A DNA stretch of 64,000 nt, from assembly GCF_012273515.2 (NCBI RefSeq), contig NZ_CP050975.2, forward strand, positions 7,192,001 to 7,256,000. The letters are read 5' to 3'. The notes below the pieces were generated by a model. The model ran no database searches and was not told where the DNA came from. It saw only the letters and a program-made list of their open reading frames with translations. Positions 24,919 through 32,656 of the stretch are shown piece by piece; the first letter of the stretch is position 1; every line of letters begins with the position of its first letter. The translations under genes were made by a program, and so were the position numbers. The stretch is from Streptomyces sp. RPA4-2. Its GTDB lineage: Bacteria; Actinomycetota; Actinomycetes; Streptomycetales; Streptomycetaceae.

Positions 24919-25805
24919 GCACGTTCGCCGAGCTCCTCCTCAACGGAGTCTCACTGGGCTCCGTCTACGCCCTGATCGCCCTCGGCTTCGTCGTGATCTT
25001 CCGGGCCACCGAGGTCGTGAACTTCGCCCATGCCTCGCTGCTCCTCGCGGGCGGCTACATCACCGCGTCCCTGCACGACGACATCGGCTTCTGGCCCGCG
25101 CTGCTCGTCGGTATCGCGGGCGCCGCCCTGGTCGGTGCCGCCGTGGAGTTCCTGGTGATGCGCCGCTACCGAGGCTCCGACCACAGTGTCCTCGCCATCG
25201 TCACCATCGGCGTCGACATCCTGCTCACCACCGAGCTGACCCGCCGTATCGGCACGAACGTCCTGAGCCCCGGCGATCCGTGGGGAGACGCCGTGCTCAC
25301 CATCGGGCCGGTCTCCCTCGCGCACACCCGGATCGCCGCGTTCGCCGCCGCGGCCCTGCTCATCACGGTCTTCCTGCTCGCCTTCCGCTACACGTCCTGG
25401 GGTGTGGCGATGCGCGCGGCGGCCGAGAGCCCCGAGACCGCGGCACTCATGGGCGTGCGGCTGGGCCGGGTGTCGCTCGGGGCCTGGGCGGTCGCCGGGG
25501 GACTGGCCGCCGTCGCGGCGCTGTTCCTCACCGTCTTCCCGACGCCCGGCCTGGAACGCGCCACCTCCCTCGCCGCGCTCAAGGCGTTCCCCGCGGCGAT
25601 CCTCGGCGGCCTCGACTCGACGACGGGCGCGCTCGTGGGCGGCCTGCTCGTCGGCATCACCGAGTCCCTCGCCACCGGCTACCAGAGCGACCTCAGCTTC
25701 CTCGGGCGCGGTCTCGGAGACCTCGCGCCCTACGTGGTGATGGTCGCGATCCTGCTCATCCGGCCCGCCGGGCTGTTCGGCACGAAGGAGCTCGCCCGTG
25801 TCTGA
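24915..25805 (+). CDS. Branched-chain-type ABC permease, LivH type
   Basis: The 296-residue integral membrane protein has about eight helices and family motifs LNGVSLGSVYALIALGF, NFAHASLLLAGGY and the EAA-like RAAAESPETAALMGV. It forms half of the membrane channel. The ATG overlaps the LivG-like stop by 4 bp (ATGA), and its own end overlaps the next gene by 8 bp. Confidence 0.93.
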   Translation: MSTFAELLLNGVSLGSVYALIALGFVVIFRATEVVNFAHASLLLAGGYITASLHDDIGFWPALLVGIAGAALVGAAVEFLVMRRYRGSDHSVLAIVTIGVDILLTTELTRRIGTNVLSPGDPWGDAVLTIGPVSLAHTRIAAFAAAALLITVFLLAFRYTSWGVAMRAAAESPETAALMGVRLGRVSLGAWAVAGGLAAVAALFLTVFPTPGLERATSLAALKAFPAAILGGLDSTTGALVGGLLVGITESLATGYQSDLSFLGRGLGDLAPYVVMVAILLIRPAGLFGTKELARV

Positions 25806-26919
25806 GGTCCTCGCCCGCGAAGAGACGGCCGGTGAGCCGCGGCCCACGCGCCGCCGCGTCCTGCGGCTGCCGCACGGCCGCGTGTACGTCCGGGCCGGAT
25901 GCGCCGTCCTGCTGCTCGGCCTGCCCTTCTACCTCGAACGCTTCTGGCTCCAGGCGGGCCTGTTCGCGATGGCCGCGGCGATCGGCGCGATCGGCATCAA
26001 CCTGCTGACCGGCGCGACCGGACAGCTCTCCATGGGCCACGCCTTCTTCCTCGCGGTCGGCGCGTACGGCTACTGCGTGTTCGCCGCCGACGGGAGCGAC
26101 GGGCTCACCGGTCTGGGACTGCCGACCTGGCTCGCCGCCGTGCTCGCCGTCGGTGTCTCCGGAGTCGCGGGGGGCCTCTTCAGCCCCATCGCCGGCCGGC
26201 TGCGCGGGGCCTACCTCGGCATCGCCACCCTCGCCCTGATCTTCATCGGCCAGCACGTGCTGTTCAACGCGCGCGATCTCACCGGGGGCTTCAACGGCCG
26301 CGACGTACCGCCGCTGAGCCTGTTCGGTCTCACCTTCGACGACCGCGAGACGGTGATCGCCGACGTACCCTTCGGCTCCGCGGAGAAGCTCTGGTACGTG
26401 GGACTCCTGCTGCTCCTCGCGGGGGCGCTCTTCGCCCGCGGGGTGCTGCGCGGCCGTCCCGGCCGGGCCCTGAACGCGATCCGCGACCACCGGATCGCGG
26501 CCGGCGTGATCGGAGTCCCCGTCGCCCGGTTCCGCGCCGGGGTCTTCATCCTGTCCTCGATGTACGCCGGCCTGGCCGGGGTGCTGCTCGCGCTGATCTT
26601 CCAGCGCACGGTGCCCGACTACTTCGGGATCACGCTCTCGCTCGACTATCTCGCCATGATCGTCATCGGCGGCCTCGGTTCGGTCGCCGGTGCGGTGGTC
26701 GGGGCGGCCTTCGTCTCCCTGCTGCCCCAGCTGCTGACCCACTACAGCGATGCCCTGCCCCTGGTCTCGGACCCGGGCACCGGCGGCATCGCACCGGGCG
26801 AGGCGGCCCGGTACCTGTACGGCGCCGCCGTCGTGGCGGCGGTGCTCTTCCTGCCCGGCGGCCTGGTCAGCGTGGCCGCCCGGCGTCGCGGCAGGCCCAA
26901 CCCAGGGGAGGAAAGATGA
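25798..26919 (+). CDS. Branched-chain-type ABC permease, LivM type
   Basis: The 373-residue permease has a 30-residue hydrophilic N-terminus and about nine helices with LivM motifs (GINLLTGATGQLSMGHAFF, GAYLGIATLAL, the EAA-type loop NAIRDHRIAAGVIGV and IGGLGSVAGAVVGA). It pairs with the LivH-like permease. The GTG at 25798 lies within the end of that gene; the last four bases overlap the binding-protein gene. Confidence 0.93.
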   Translation: MSEVLAREETAGEPRPTRRRVLRLPHGRVYVRAGCAVLLLGLPFYLERFWLQAGLFAMAAAIGAIGINLLTGATGQLSMGHAFFLAVGAYGYCVFAADGSDGLTGLGLPTWLAAVLAVGVSGVAGGLFSPIAGRLRGAYLGIATLALIFIGQHVLFNARDLTGGFNGRDVPPLSLFGLTFDDRETVIADVPFGSAEKLWYVGLLLLLAGALFARGVLRGRPGRALNAIRDHRIAAGVIGVPVARFRAGVFILSSMYAGLAGVLLALIFQRTVPDYFGITLSLDYLAMIVIGGLGSVAGAVVGAAFVSLLPQLLTHYSDALPLVSDPGTGGIAPGEAARYLYGAAVVAAVLFLPGGLVSVAARRRGRPNPGEER

Positions 26920-28202
26920 CCATGCGCATGGTACGGAGGCCGGGGGCACCCGCGGCGAAGGCGGTCGCGGGCGCGCTCGCGGTGCTGCTCGTGCTGGCCG
27001 GGTGCAGTTCCAAGGCCAAGGACGGCAAGGAGAGCGACAAGGAGGCGGCGGGTGGAGTCAAGACCGGCGCGGGTGTCTCCGGAAAGACCATCGAACTCGG
27101 GGTGCTCACCGACATGACGGGGGTCTACGCGACCCTCGGCAAGAGTGTCACGCAGGCCCAGCAGCTCTACGTGAAGCAGACCAACGCCGACGGCGGTGTG
27201 TGCGGCTACCAACTGGCTCTCACCGTCCGCGACCACGGCTACGACCCGCAGAAGGCGGTCGCCGGGTACACCGATCTGGAGCCGAAGGTACTCGGGTTCA
27301 CGCAGTTCATCGGCTCGCCGTTCGTGGCCGCAGTCAAGCAGCGCGTGGACGGCCGGGACAAGGGCCTGGTGCTGCCCCAGGCATGGTCGGCCAGCCTGCT
27401 CGGCAGCCCGTACATCCGGGTCATCGGGTCCACGTACGACATCGAGACGATCAACGCCCTCGACTTCCTGATGAAGGAGAAGGGCCTGAAGAAGGGCGAC
27501 AAGGTCGGCCATGTGTACTTCGAGGGCGACTACGGCGAGAACGCCCTGGCCGGTTCGAAGTACATGGCGAAGCAGTCCGGGCTCACCATCGTCGAGCAGA
27601 AGATCAAACCGACCGACAACGACATGACCGCCCAGGTCGCCGCCCTGAAGCAGGCCGGCGTCAAGGCGATCGTGGTCAGCGCGGGCCCGCGCCAGGCGGC
27701 CTCGCTCGTCGGTGTGGCGGCGGCGGGCAAGTTCGACGTGCCCGTCATCGGCAACAACTCGGCCTTCGCGCCGCAGCTGCTCGCCACCCAGGCGGGCCCC
27801 GCCCTGATGAAGAACTACTACGTCGCCTCGCCCTCGCTGCCCATCGGCGCGGACACCCCACAGGCCAAGAAGCTCGTCGAGGACTACAAGGCGGCCTATC
27901 CGAAGGACTCGCTGGACAACGGTGTGGTGGCCGGCTGGACCGCCGCTCTCGCCTTCGGTGAGGCCCTCAAGAAGGCCTGTGCCGGCAAGGACCTCACCCG
28001 GGAGGGCGTGGACAAGGCGCTGCTGACGATCAACGCCTTCGACCCGGGGTTCGGCGTCACCCAGGACTTCACCGACCCGAAGGCCCCGTCCTCGAAGGAG
28101 AGCGTCATCCTGCAACCGGACAAGAACGCCGTGGGCGGGATGAAGGTCGTCCGGCAGGCCGCCGCCTCGGCCGTGGCCGAGGGCTACACACCGGGCGGCT
28201 GA
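26916..28202 (+). CDS. Substrate-binding lipoprotein of the ABC importer
   Basis: The 428-residue type I periplasmic-binding-fold protein has a lipoprotein signal ending LVLAGC (lipidated Cys near residue 30) and a charged linker. The mature region has IELGVLTDMTGVYATLGKS, GSTYDIETINALDFLM and VYFEGDYGENAL. It captures the substrate outside the cell and delivers it to the LivHM-like channel. Homologues bind amino acids, amides, urea or aromatic compounds, so the ligand stays open. GGGGAGGAAAG precedes the start ATG; it is the last operon gene, and a strong terminator follows. Confidence 0.92.
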   Translation: MTMRMVRRPGAPAAKAVAGALAVLLVLAGCSSKAKDGKESDKEAAGGVKTGAGVSGKTIELGVLTDMTGVYATLGKSVTQAQQLYVKQTNADGGVCGYQLALTVRDHGYDPQKAVAGYTDLEPKVLGFTQFIGSPFVAAVKQRVDGRDKGLVLPQAWSASLLGSPYIRVIGSTYDIETINALDFLMKEKGLKKGDKVGHVYFEGDYGENALAGSKYMAKQSGLTIVEQKIKPTDNDMTAQVAALKQAGVKAIVVSAGPRQAASLVGVAAAGKFDVPVIGNNSAFAPQLLATQAGPALMKNYYVASPSLPIGADTPQAKKLVEDYKAAYPKDSLDNGVVAGWTAALAFGEALKKACAGKDLTREGVDKALLTINAFDPGFGVTQDFTDPKAPSSKESVILQPDKNAVGGMKVVRQAAASAVAEGYTPGG

Positions 28203-28216
28203 CCGCGCCCGCCTAC

Positions 28217-28258
28217 GCCGAAGGGCCCCGAACCGGATGGTTCGGGGCCCTTCGGCGT
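28217..28258 (+). terminator. Perfect 19-bp hairpin terminator
   Basis: CGCCGAAGGGCCCCGAACC (28217-28235) pairs exactly with 28240-28258 around the loop GGAT, 15 bp after the importer operon. It is 14 bp from the end of the convergent pssA gene and can terminate both. Confidence 0.92.
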
Positions 28259-28271
28259 CGTACGGAGGGGG

Positions 28272-29126
28272 CTACGGCAGCTGTGCCGCGCGCGCCTCAC
28301 GTCGGTTGTCGCGGAAGTTGTTCACCCTCCGGGCAGTGGCGAAGAGGGGAATCACCGCGCCGAGGACCAGCTGGAGCGCACACCCGGTCTGGAGGAGCAG
28401 CTGCCCGCCCGGAGCGTCGAAGGCCCAGGCCGCCAGCATGCCCATGCTCAGGACGATCCAGGAGAGCATCGCCACCGCGAGACGTCCCCGCGGCTTCGGA
28501 TACTCGACCCGGCTCACCATGAGCCACGCGGTCCCGATGATCGCCATGAGCGTGGCGACGAAGGGAAGCTCCAGCAGCACGATCGAGACCACCGTCAGCG
28601 CGCCGAACGGCGACGGCATGCCCTGGAACGTGCCGTCCTTGACCGTCACGCAGGAGAAGCGCGCCAGCCGCAGCACGACCGCCAGCAGCACCACGATCGC
28701 GCCGACCGCGGCCACTCTCTGGTGCGCGTCGTCCGCGACCATGCCGTAGACCAGCACGAAGTAGGCCGGAGCGAGGCCGAAGCTGATCAGGTCCGACAGG
28801 TTGTCGAGTTCCGCGCCCATGGGGGAGGAGCGCAGTTTTCTCGCCACCAGGCCGTCGAACAGGTCGAAGACCGCGGCGCAGAGCATCAGGATGACGGCCG
28901 TGGCGGCGCTGTGCCGCGCCATGCCCGACTCCTGGCTGCCGGTGAGGTGCGGGATCAGGATGCCGGTGGTGGTGAAGTACACCGCCATGAAGCCGCACGT
29001 GGCGTTGCCGAGGGTGAGGGTGTCCGCTATCGAGAGGCGAAGAGAGAGGGGCATTTCCTCCTCGTCGTCCACCTCGTCGGCCTCCGGCACCCAGCCGGCC
29101 TGAGTCTCAGGATCAATCACGGTCAA
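28272..29126 (-). CDS. pssA: CDP-diacylglycerol--serine O-phosphatidyltransferase
   Basis: The 284-residue membrane enzyme carries the CDP-alcohol phosphotransferase motif DLFDGLVARKLRSSPMGAE with LDNLSDLISFG completing D-x2-DG-x2-AR-x8-G-x3-D-x3-D. About seven helices surround it. It makes phosphatidylserine from CDP-diacylglycerol and serine, the substrate of the Psd encoded just upstream. The TTG at 29126 overlaps psd by 14 bp and has GGGGTGAC upstream; a GTG at 29120 is an alternative start. Confidence 0.92.
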   Translation of the reverse strand: MTVIDPETQAGWVPEADEVDDEEEMPLSLRLSIADTLTLGNATCGFMAVYFTTTGILIPHLTGSQESGMARHSAATAVILMLCAAVFDLFDGLVARKLRSSPMGAELDNLSDLISFGLAPAYFVLVYGMVADDAHQRVAAVGAIVVLLAVVLRLARFSCVTVKDGTFQGMPSPFGALTVVSIVLLELPFVATLMAIIGTAWLMVSRVEYPKPRGRLAVAMLSWIVLSMGMLAAWAFDAPGGQLLLQTGCALQLVLGAVIPLFATARRVNNFRDNRREARAAQLP

Positions 29127-29769
29127 TTCGAGTCACCCCAGCCACGGTCTTCTGACCGACTTCCACATCGACCTCGACACCCTCGGGGAGGTAGATGTCG
29201 ACGCGCGAGCCGAAACGGATCAGGCCGATCCGGTCGCCCTGCTCGACCTTCGTGCCCCGGGGGACATAAGGAACGATACGGCGGGCGACGGCGCCGGCGA
29301 TCTGGATCATCTCGATGTCGCCGAGCTCGGTGTCGAAGTGCCAGACGACGCGCTCGTTGTTCTCGCTCTCCTTGTTGAACGCGGGAACGAACCCACCCGG
29401 GATGTGCTCGACCGAGGTCACCGTGCCGGAGAGCGGCGCACGGTTGACATGGACGTTGAGCGGACTCATGAAGATCGCGACGCGGGTACGCCCGTCCTTC
29501 CACGGCATGATGCTCTGCACCACACCGTCGGCGGGCGAGATGACGCGGCCCTGGGCGATCTCACGCTCCGGGTCGCGGAAGAACCACAGCATGCCCGCCG
29601 CGAGCGCGGTGGCGGGTACGGCCACGGCCTTCGCGGCGCCGGAGCGGCGCGAGCGGGCCAGGCTGAGTGCTGCGGTGGCGACGGTCGGGAGAAGCCACGG
29701 CGATGCTCCGCGCGCAAGGCGTACGCCGACCAGGCTGTCGCGAGGTGCAGAGGTTTGGCTGTGGGGCAT
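29113..29769 (-). CDS. psd: Phosphatidylserine decarboxylase (short, archaeal-like class)
   Basis: The 218-residue protein has an N-terminal membrane segment (WLLPTVATAALSLARS, then AVAVPATALAAGMLWFF) and the catalytic SPADGVVQSI, SPLNVHVNR and the self-cleavage site IRFGSRVDIYLP, where the serine after glycine becomes the pyruvoyl cofactor. It decarboxylates phosphatidylserine to phosphatidylethanolamine. ATG 29769 follows AAGG at 6 nt. The open frame upstream to 29943 lacks family features and was excluded. It is translationally coupled to pssA. Confidence 0.92.
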   Translation of the reverse strand: MPHSQTSAPRDSLVGVRLARGASPWLLPTVATAALSLARSRRSGAAKAVAVPATALAAGMLWFFRDPEREIAQGRVISPADGVVQSIMPWKDGRTRVAIFMSPLNVHVNRAPLSGTVTSVEHIPGGFVPAFNKESENNERVVWHFDTELGDIEMIQIAGAVARRIVPYVPRGTKVEQGDRIGLIRFGSRVDIYLPEGVEVDVEVGQKTVAGVTRIDRD

Positions 29770-29949
29770 GGATGACCTTCGTAGCGGATGATGCCGCGCT
29801 GGAACGGGGGACGGCGGCTTTCCCGGGATCGTACCGGTCGTGGGCCACAACTGGGCAAGCCAGGAAGCCGAGTCGGCGGCCGAAGAGTGTTGACGGGGTG
29901 TGATCTTCTTCTCGAAGAAAACACCCCGAACCAGGACATCCAACCCCGG

Positions 29950-31155
29950 CTAGCCCTGGAGTCGATACTCTTCGAGCAGTCGGCGCCCGATGATCATTTT
30001 CTGGATTTCGGCGGTACCTTCACCGATCAGCAGCATCGGTGCCTCACGGTAGAGACGCTCGATCTCGTACTCCTTGGAGAAGCCGTAGCCGCCGTGGATC
30101 CGGAAGGCGTCCTCGACGACTTCTTTGCAGTATTCGGACGCGAGGTACTTCGCCATCCCCGCTTCGAGGTCGTTTCGTTCCCCGGAGTCCTTTTTGCGTG
30201 CCGCGTTCACCATCATCGCATGGGCGGCCTCGACCTTGGTGGCCATCTCGGCCAGCTTGAACTGGATGGCCTGATGCTGCGCGATCGGCTTGCCGAAAGT
30301 GTGACGCTGCTGGGCATACGAGACACCGAGCTCGAAGGCACGCTGAGCGACACCGCAGCCACGGGCCGCCACGTTCACGCGGCCGACCTCCACTCCGTCC
30401 ATCATTTGGTAAAACCCTCGGCCGGTGGCGCCGCCGAGCACCCGATTGGCCGGAACGCGCAATCCGTCCATGATGAGCTCGGTGGTGTCGACACCCTTGT
30501 AGCCCATCTTGTCGATCTTCCCGGGGATCGTGAGACCGGGGCGGACCTCGCCGAAGCCGGGCTCCTTCTCGACCAGGAAGGTCGTCATCGACTTGTGCGG
30601 CGCCGTGCCCTCGGGGTGACCCTCGTCGCTGCGCACGAGCACGGCCACCAGGGTCGACGAGCCGCCGTTCGTCAGCCACATCTTCTGACCGTTCAGGACG
30701 TACTCGTCGCCGTCCCGGACCGCCTTGGACGAGATCGCCGACACGTCCGAGCCGAGCGCCGGCTCCGACATCGAGAACGCGCCACGCACCTCGCCCAGCG
30801 CCATCCGGGGCAGGAAGTGTTCCTTCTGCTCCTGGGTGCCGTGCTGCTTGATCATGTACGCCACGATGAAGTGCGTGTTGATGATGCCGGACACCGACAT
30901 CCAGCCACGGGCGATCTCCTCGACGCAGAGCGCGTACGTGAGGAGCGACTCGCCCAGACCCCCGTACTCCTCGGGGATCATCAGGCCGAACAGGCCCAGT
31001 TCCTTCAGGCCGTCGACGATCTGCTGGGGGTACTCGTCGCGGTGCTCCAGCTCGGTGGCGACCGGGATGATCTCCTTGTCCACGAAGTCGCGGACCGTGG
31101 AGAGGATCTCCTGCTGGACGTCGGTCAGACCGGCGGTCTGGGCGAGTCGCGCCAT
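29950..31155 (-). CDS. Acyl-CoA dehydrogenase, probable methylsuccinyl-CoA dehydrogenase of the ethylmalonyl-CoA pathway
   Basis: The 401-residue FAD flavoprotein shows ACAD motifs (SMSEPALGSDVSAI, MWLTNGG, QRHTFGKPIAQHQAIQ, HGGYGFSKEYEIERLYREA). The catalytic base should be the glutamate of the IGEGTAEIQ segment. Its place at the end of the ccr-meaA-lyase-hydratase cluster predicts oxidation of (2S)-methylsuccinyl-CoA to mesaconyl-CoA. It is shorter than the 540-residue Mcd of Rhodobacter, so the specific substrate is inferred from context. It starts only 2 bp from the stop of the MaoC gene. Confidence 0.85.
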   Translation of the reverse strand: MARLAQTAGLTDVQQEILSTVRDFVDKEIIPVATELEHRDEYPQQIVDGLKELGLFGLMIPEEYGGLGESLLTYALCVEEIARGWMSVSGIINTHFIVAYMIKQHGTQEQKEHFLPRMALGEVRGAFSMSEPALGSDVSAISSKAVRDGDEYVLNGQKMWLTNGGSSTLVAVLVRSDEGHPEGTAPHKSMTTFLVEKEPGFGEVRPGLTIPGKIDKMGYKGVDTTELIMDGLRVPANRVLGGATGRGFYQMMDGVEVGRVNVAARGCGVAQRAFELGVSYAQQRHTFGKPIAQHQAIQFKLAEMATKVEAAHAMMVNAARKKDSGERNDLEAGMAKYLASEYCKEVVEDAFRIHGGYGFSKEYEIERLYREAPMLLIGEGTAEIQKMIIGRRLLEEYRLQG

Positions 31156-31157
31156 GG

Positions 31158-31685
31158 CTACTTCTCCGTCTTCTTCTCCGCGGGTGCGGTCGGCTCCGGG
31201 CGGCCGGGCTGCTCGCCGCCGCGCTCCTTGATGTACGTCTCGGTGGGGACCATCACCTTGCGGCGGAACACGCAGACCAGCGTGCCGTCCTGCTTGTAGC
31301 CCCTGGTCTCGACATGGACGATCCCGCGGTCGTTCTTGCTCCGGGAGGGCGTCTTGTCGAGGACGGTCGTCTCGCCGTAGAGGGTGTCGCCGTGGAAGGT
31401 CGGCGCCACGTGCTTGAGCGACTCGATCTCCAGGTTCGCGATCGCCTTCCCGGACACGTCGGGGACCGACATGCCGAGCAGCAGCGAGTAGATGTAGTTG
31501 CCCACGACGACGTTCCGGCCGAAGTCGGTCGTCCTCTCCGCATAGTTCGTGTCCATGTGGAGGGGGTGGTGGTTCATGGTCAGAAGACAGAAGAGGTGGT
31601 CGTCGTACTCGGTGACCGTCTTGCCGGGCCAGTGCTTGTAGACCGCGCCGACCTCGAACTCTTCGTACGTGCGTCCGAACTGCAT
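31158..31685 (-). CDS. MaoC-family hydratase, probable mesaconyl-CoA hydratase
   Basis: The 175-residue hot-dog-fold protein begins GRTYEEFEVGAVYKHWPGKTVTEYDDHLF and contains the MaoC-type catalytic region LTMNHHPLHMDTNYAE. A charged Pro/Glu/Lys tail (about 150-175) is extra. In the ethylmalonyl-CoA pathway Mch hydrates mesaconyl-CoA to beta-methylmalyl-CoA; here the role is assigned from the adjacent CitE-like lyase and dehydrogenase genes. It is 5 bp downstream of the lyase gene. Confidence 0.85.
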   Translation of the reverse strand: MQFGRTYEEFEVGAVYKHWPGKTVTEYDDHLFCLLTMNHHPLHMDTNYAERTTDFGRNVVVGNYIYSLLLGMSVPDVSGKAIANLEIESLKHVAPTFHGDTLYGETTVLDKTPSRSKNDRGIVHVETRGYKQDGTLVCVFRRKVMVPTETYIKERGGEQPGRPEPTAPAEKKTEK

Positions 31686-31690
31686 GGTGC

Positions 31691-32656
31691 TCAGGCCTCC
31701 GGAGCTTCGAACTTGCTGGTGCGGCGCATGCCGGCCGCCCGGCCCTTGCCGGAGATCACCAGTGCCATCTTGCGGCTGGCCTCGTCGATCATCTCGTCAC
31801 CGAGCATCGCGGAGCCCTTCTTGCCGCCCGCCTCGGACGTGTAGTACTCGTATGCGTCGAGAATCAGCTCGGCGTGGTCGAAGTCCTCCTGCGAGGGCGA
31901 GAAGATCTCGTTGGCCGCGGCGACCTGGTCCGGGTGCAGCACCCACTTGCCGTCGAAACCGAGGGCGGCGGCGCGCCCGGCGACCTCGCGGTAGCCCTCC
32001 TGGTTGCGGATCTGCAGGTAGGGGCCGTCGATCGCCTGGAGGTCGTGCGTCCGCGCGGCCATCAGGATGCGCATCAGGATGTAGTGGTACGCGTCCGCCG
32101 GGTACCCCGGGGGCTGCTCGCCGACGACGAGCGACTTCATGTTGATCGACGCCATGAAGTCGGCCGGGCCGAAGATGATGGTCTCCACGCGCGGCGAGGC
32201 GGCGGCGATCTCGTCGACGTTCACCAGGCCCTTCGCGTTCTCGATCTGCGCCTCGATGCCGATCTTCCCGACCTCGAAGCCCATCGTCTTCTCGATCTGG
32301 GTCAGCAGGAGGTCGAGGGCCACCACCTGCTGGGCGTCCTGGACCTTCGGCAGCATGATGCAGTCGAGGTTCTGGCCCGCGCCCTCGACCACCGTGACGA
32401 CATCGCGGTAGGTCCAGTGCGTCGTCCAGTCGTTCACCCGTACGACCCGCGCCTTGCCGGTCCAGTCGCCCTCGTTGAGGAACTTCACGATGGTGTGCCG
32501 CGCGTCGGGCTTGGCCAGCGGGGCGCAGGCGTCCTCCAGGTCCAGGAAGACCTGGTCCGCGGGGAGGCCCTGGGCCTTCTCCAGGAAGCGCGGGTTCGAG
32601 CCGGGCACCGCCAGGCAGGATCGCCGGGGACGAAGGCGGTTGACGGGCGTGGTCAT
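31691..32656 (-). CDS. CitE/HpcH-family lyase, probable beta-methylmalyl-CoA/malyl-CoA lyase
   Basis: The 321-residue protein has the CitE-type TIM-barrel signatures SCLAVPGSNPRFLEKAQ, QVFLDLEDACAP, IGIEAQIENAKGLVNVDEI and IIFGPADFMAS, with Glu and Asp ligands for Mg2+. In this pathway it splits beta-methylmalyl-CoA into glyoxylate and propionyl-CoA. ATG 32656 overlaps the meaA stop by 4 bp. The short C-terminal swap region (KWVLHPDQVAAANEIFSPSQ) is typical of acyl-CoA lyases. Confidence 0.9.
   Translation of the reverse strand: MTTPVNRLRPRRSCLAVPGSNPRFLEKAQGLPADQVFLDLEDACAPLAKPDARHTIVKFLNEGDWTGKARVVRVNDWTTHWTYRDVVTVVEGAGQNLDCIMLPKVQDAQQVVALDLLLTQIEKTMGFEVGKIGIEAQIENAKGLVNVDEIAAASPRVETIIFGPADFMASINMKSLVVGEQPPGYPADAYHYILMRILMAARTHDLQAIDGPYLQIRNQEGYREVAGRAAALGFDGKWVLHPDQVAAANEIFSPSQEDFDHAELILDAYEYYTSEAGGKKGSAMLGDEMIDEASRKMALVISGKGRAAGMRRTSKFEAPEA

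Noticed and set aside
29770..29943. N-terminal extension of psd
   Set aside because: No similarity to the family and the ATG at 29769 has its own ribosome-binding site.
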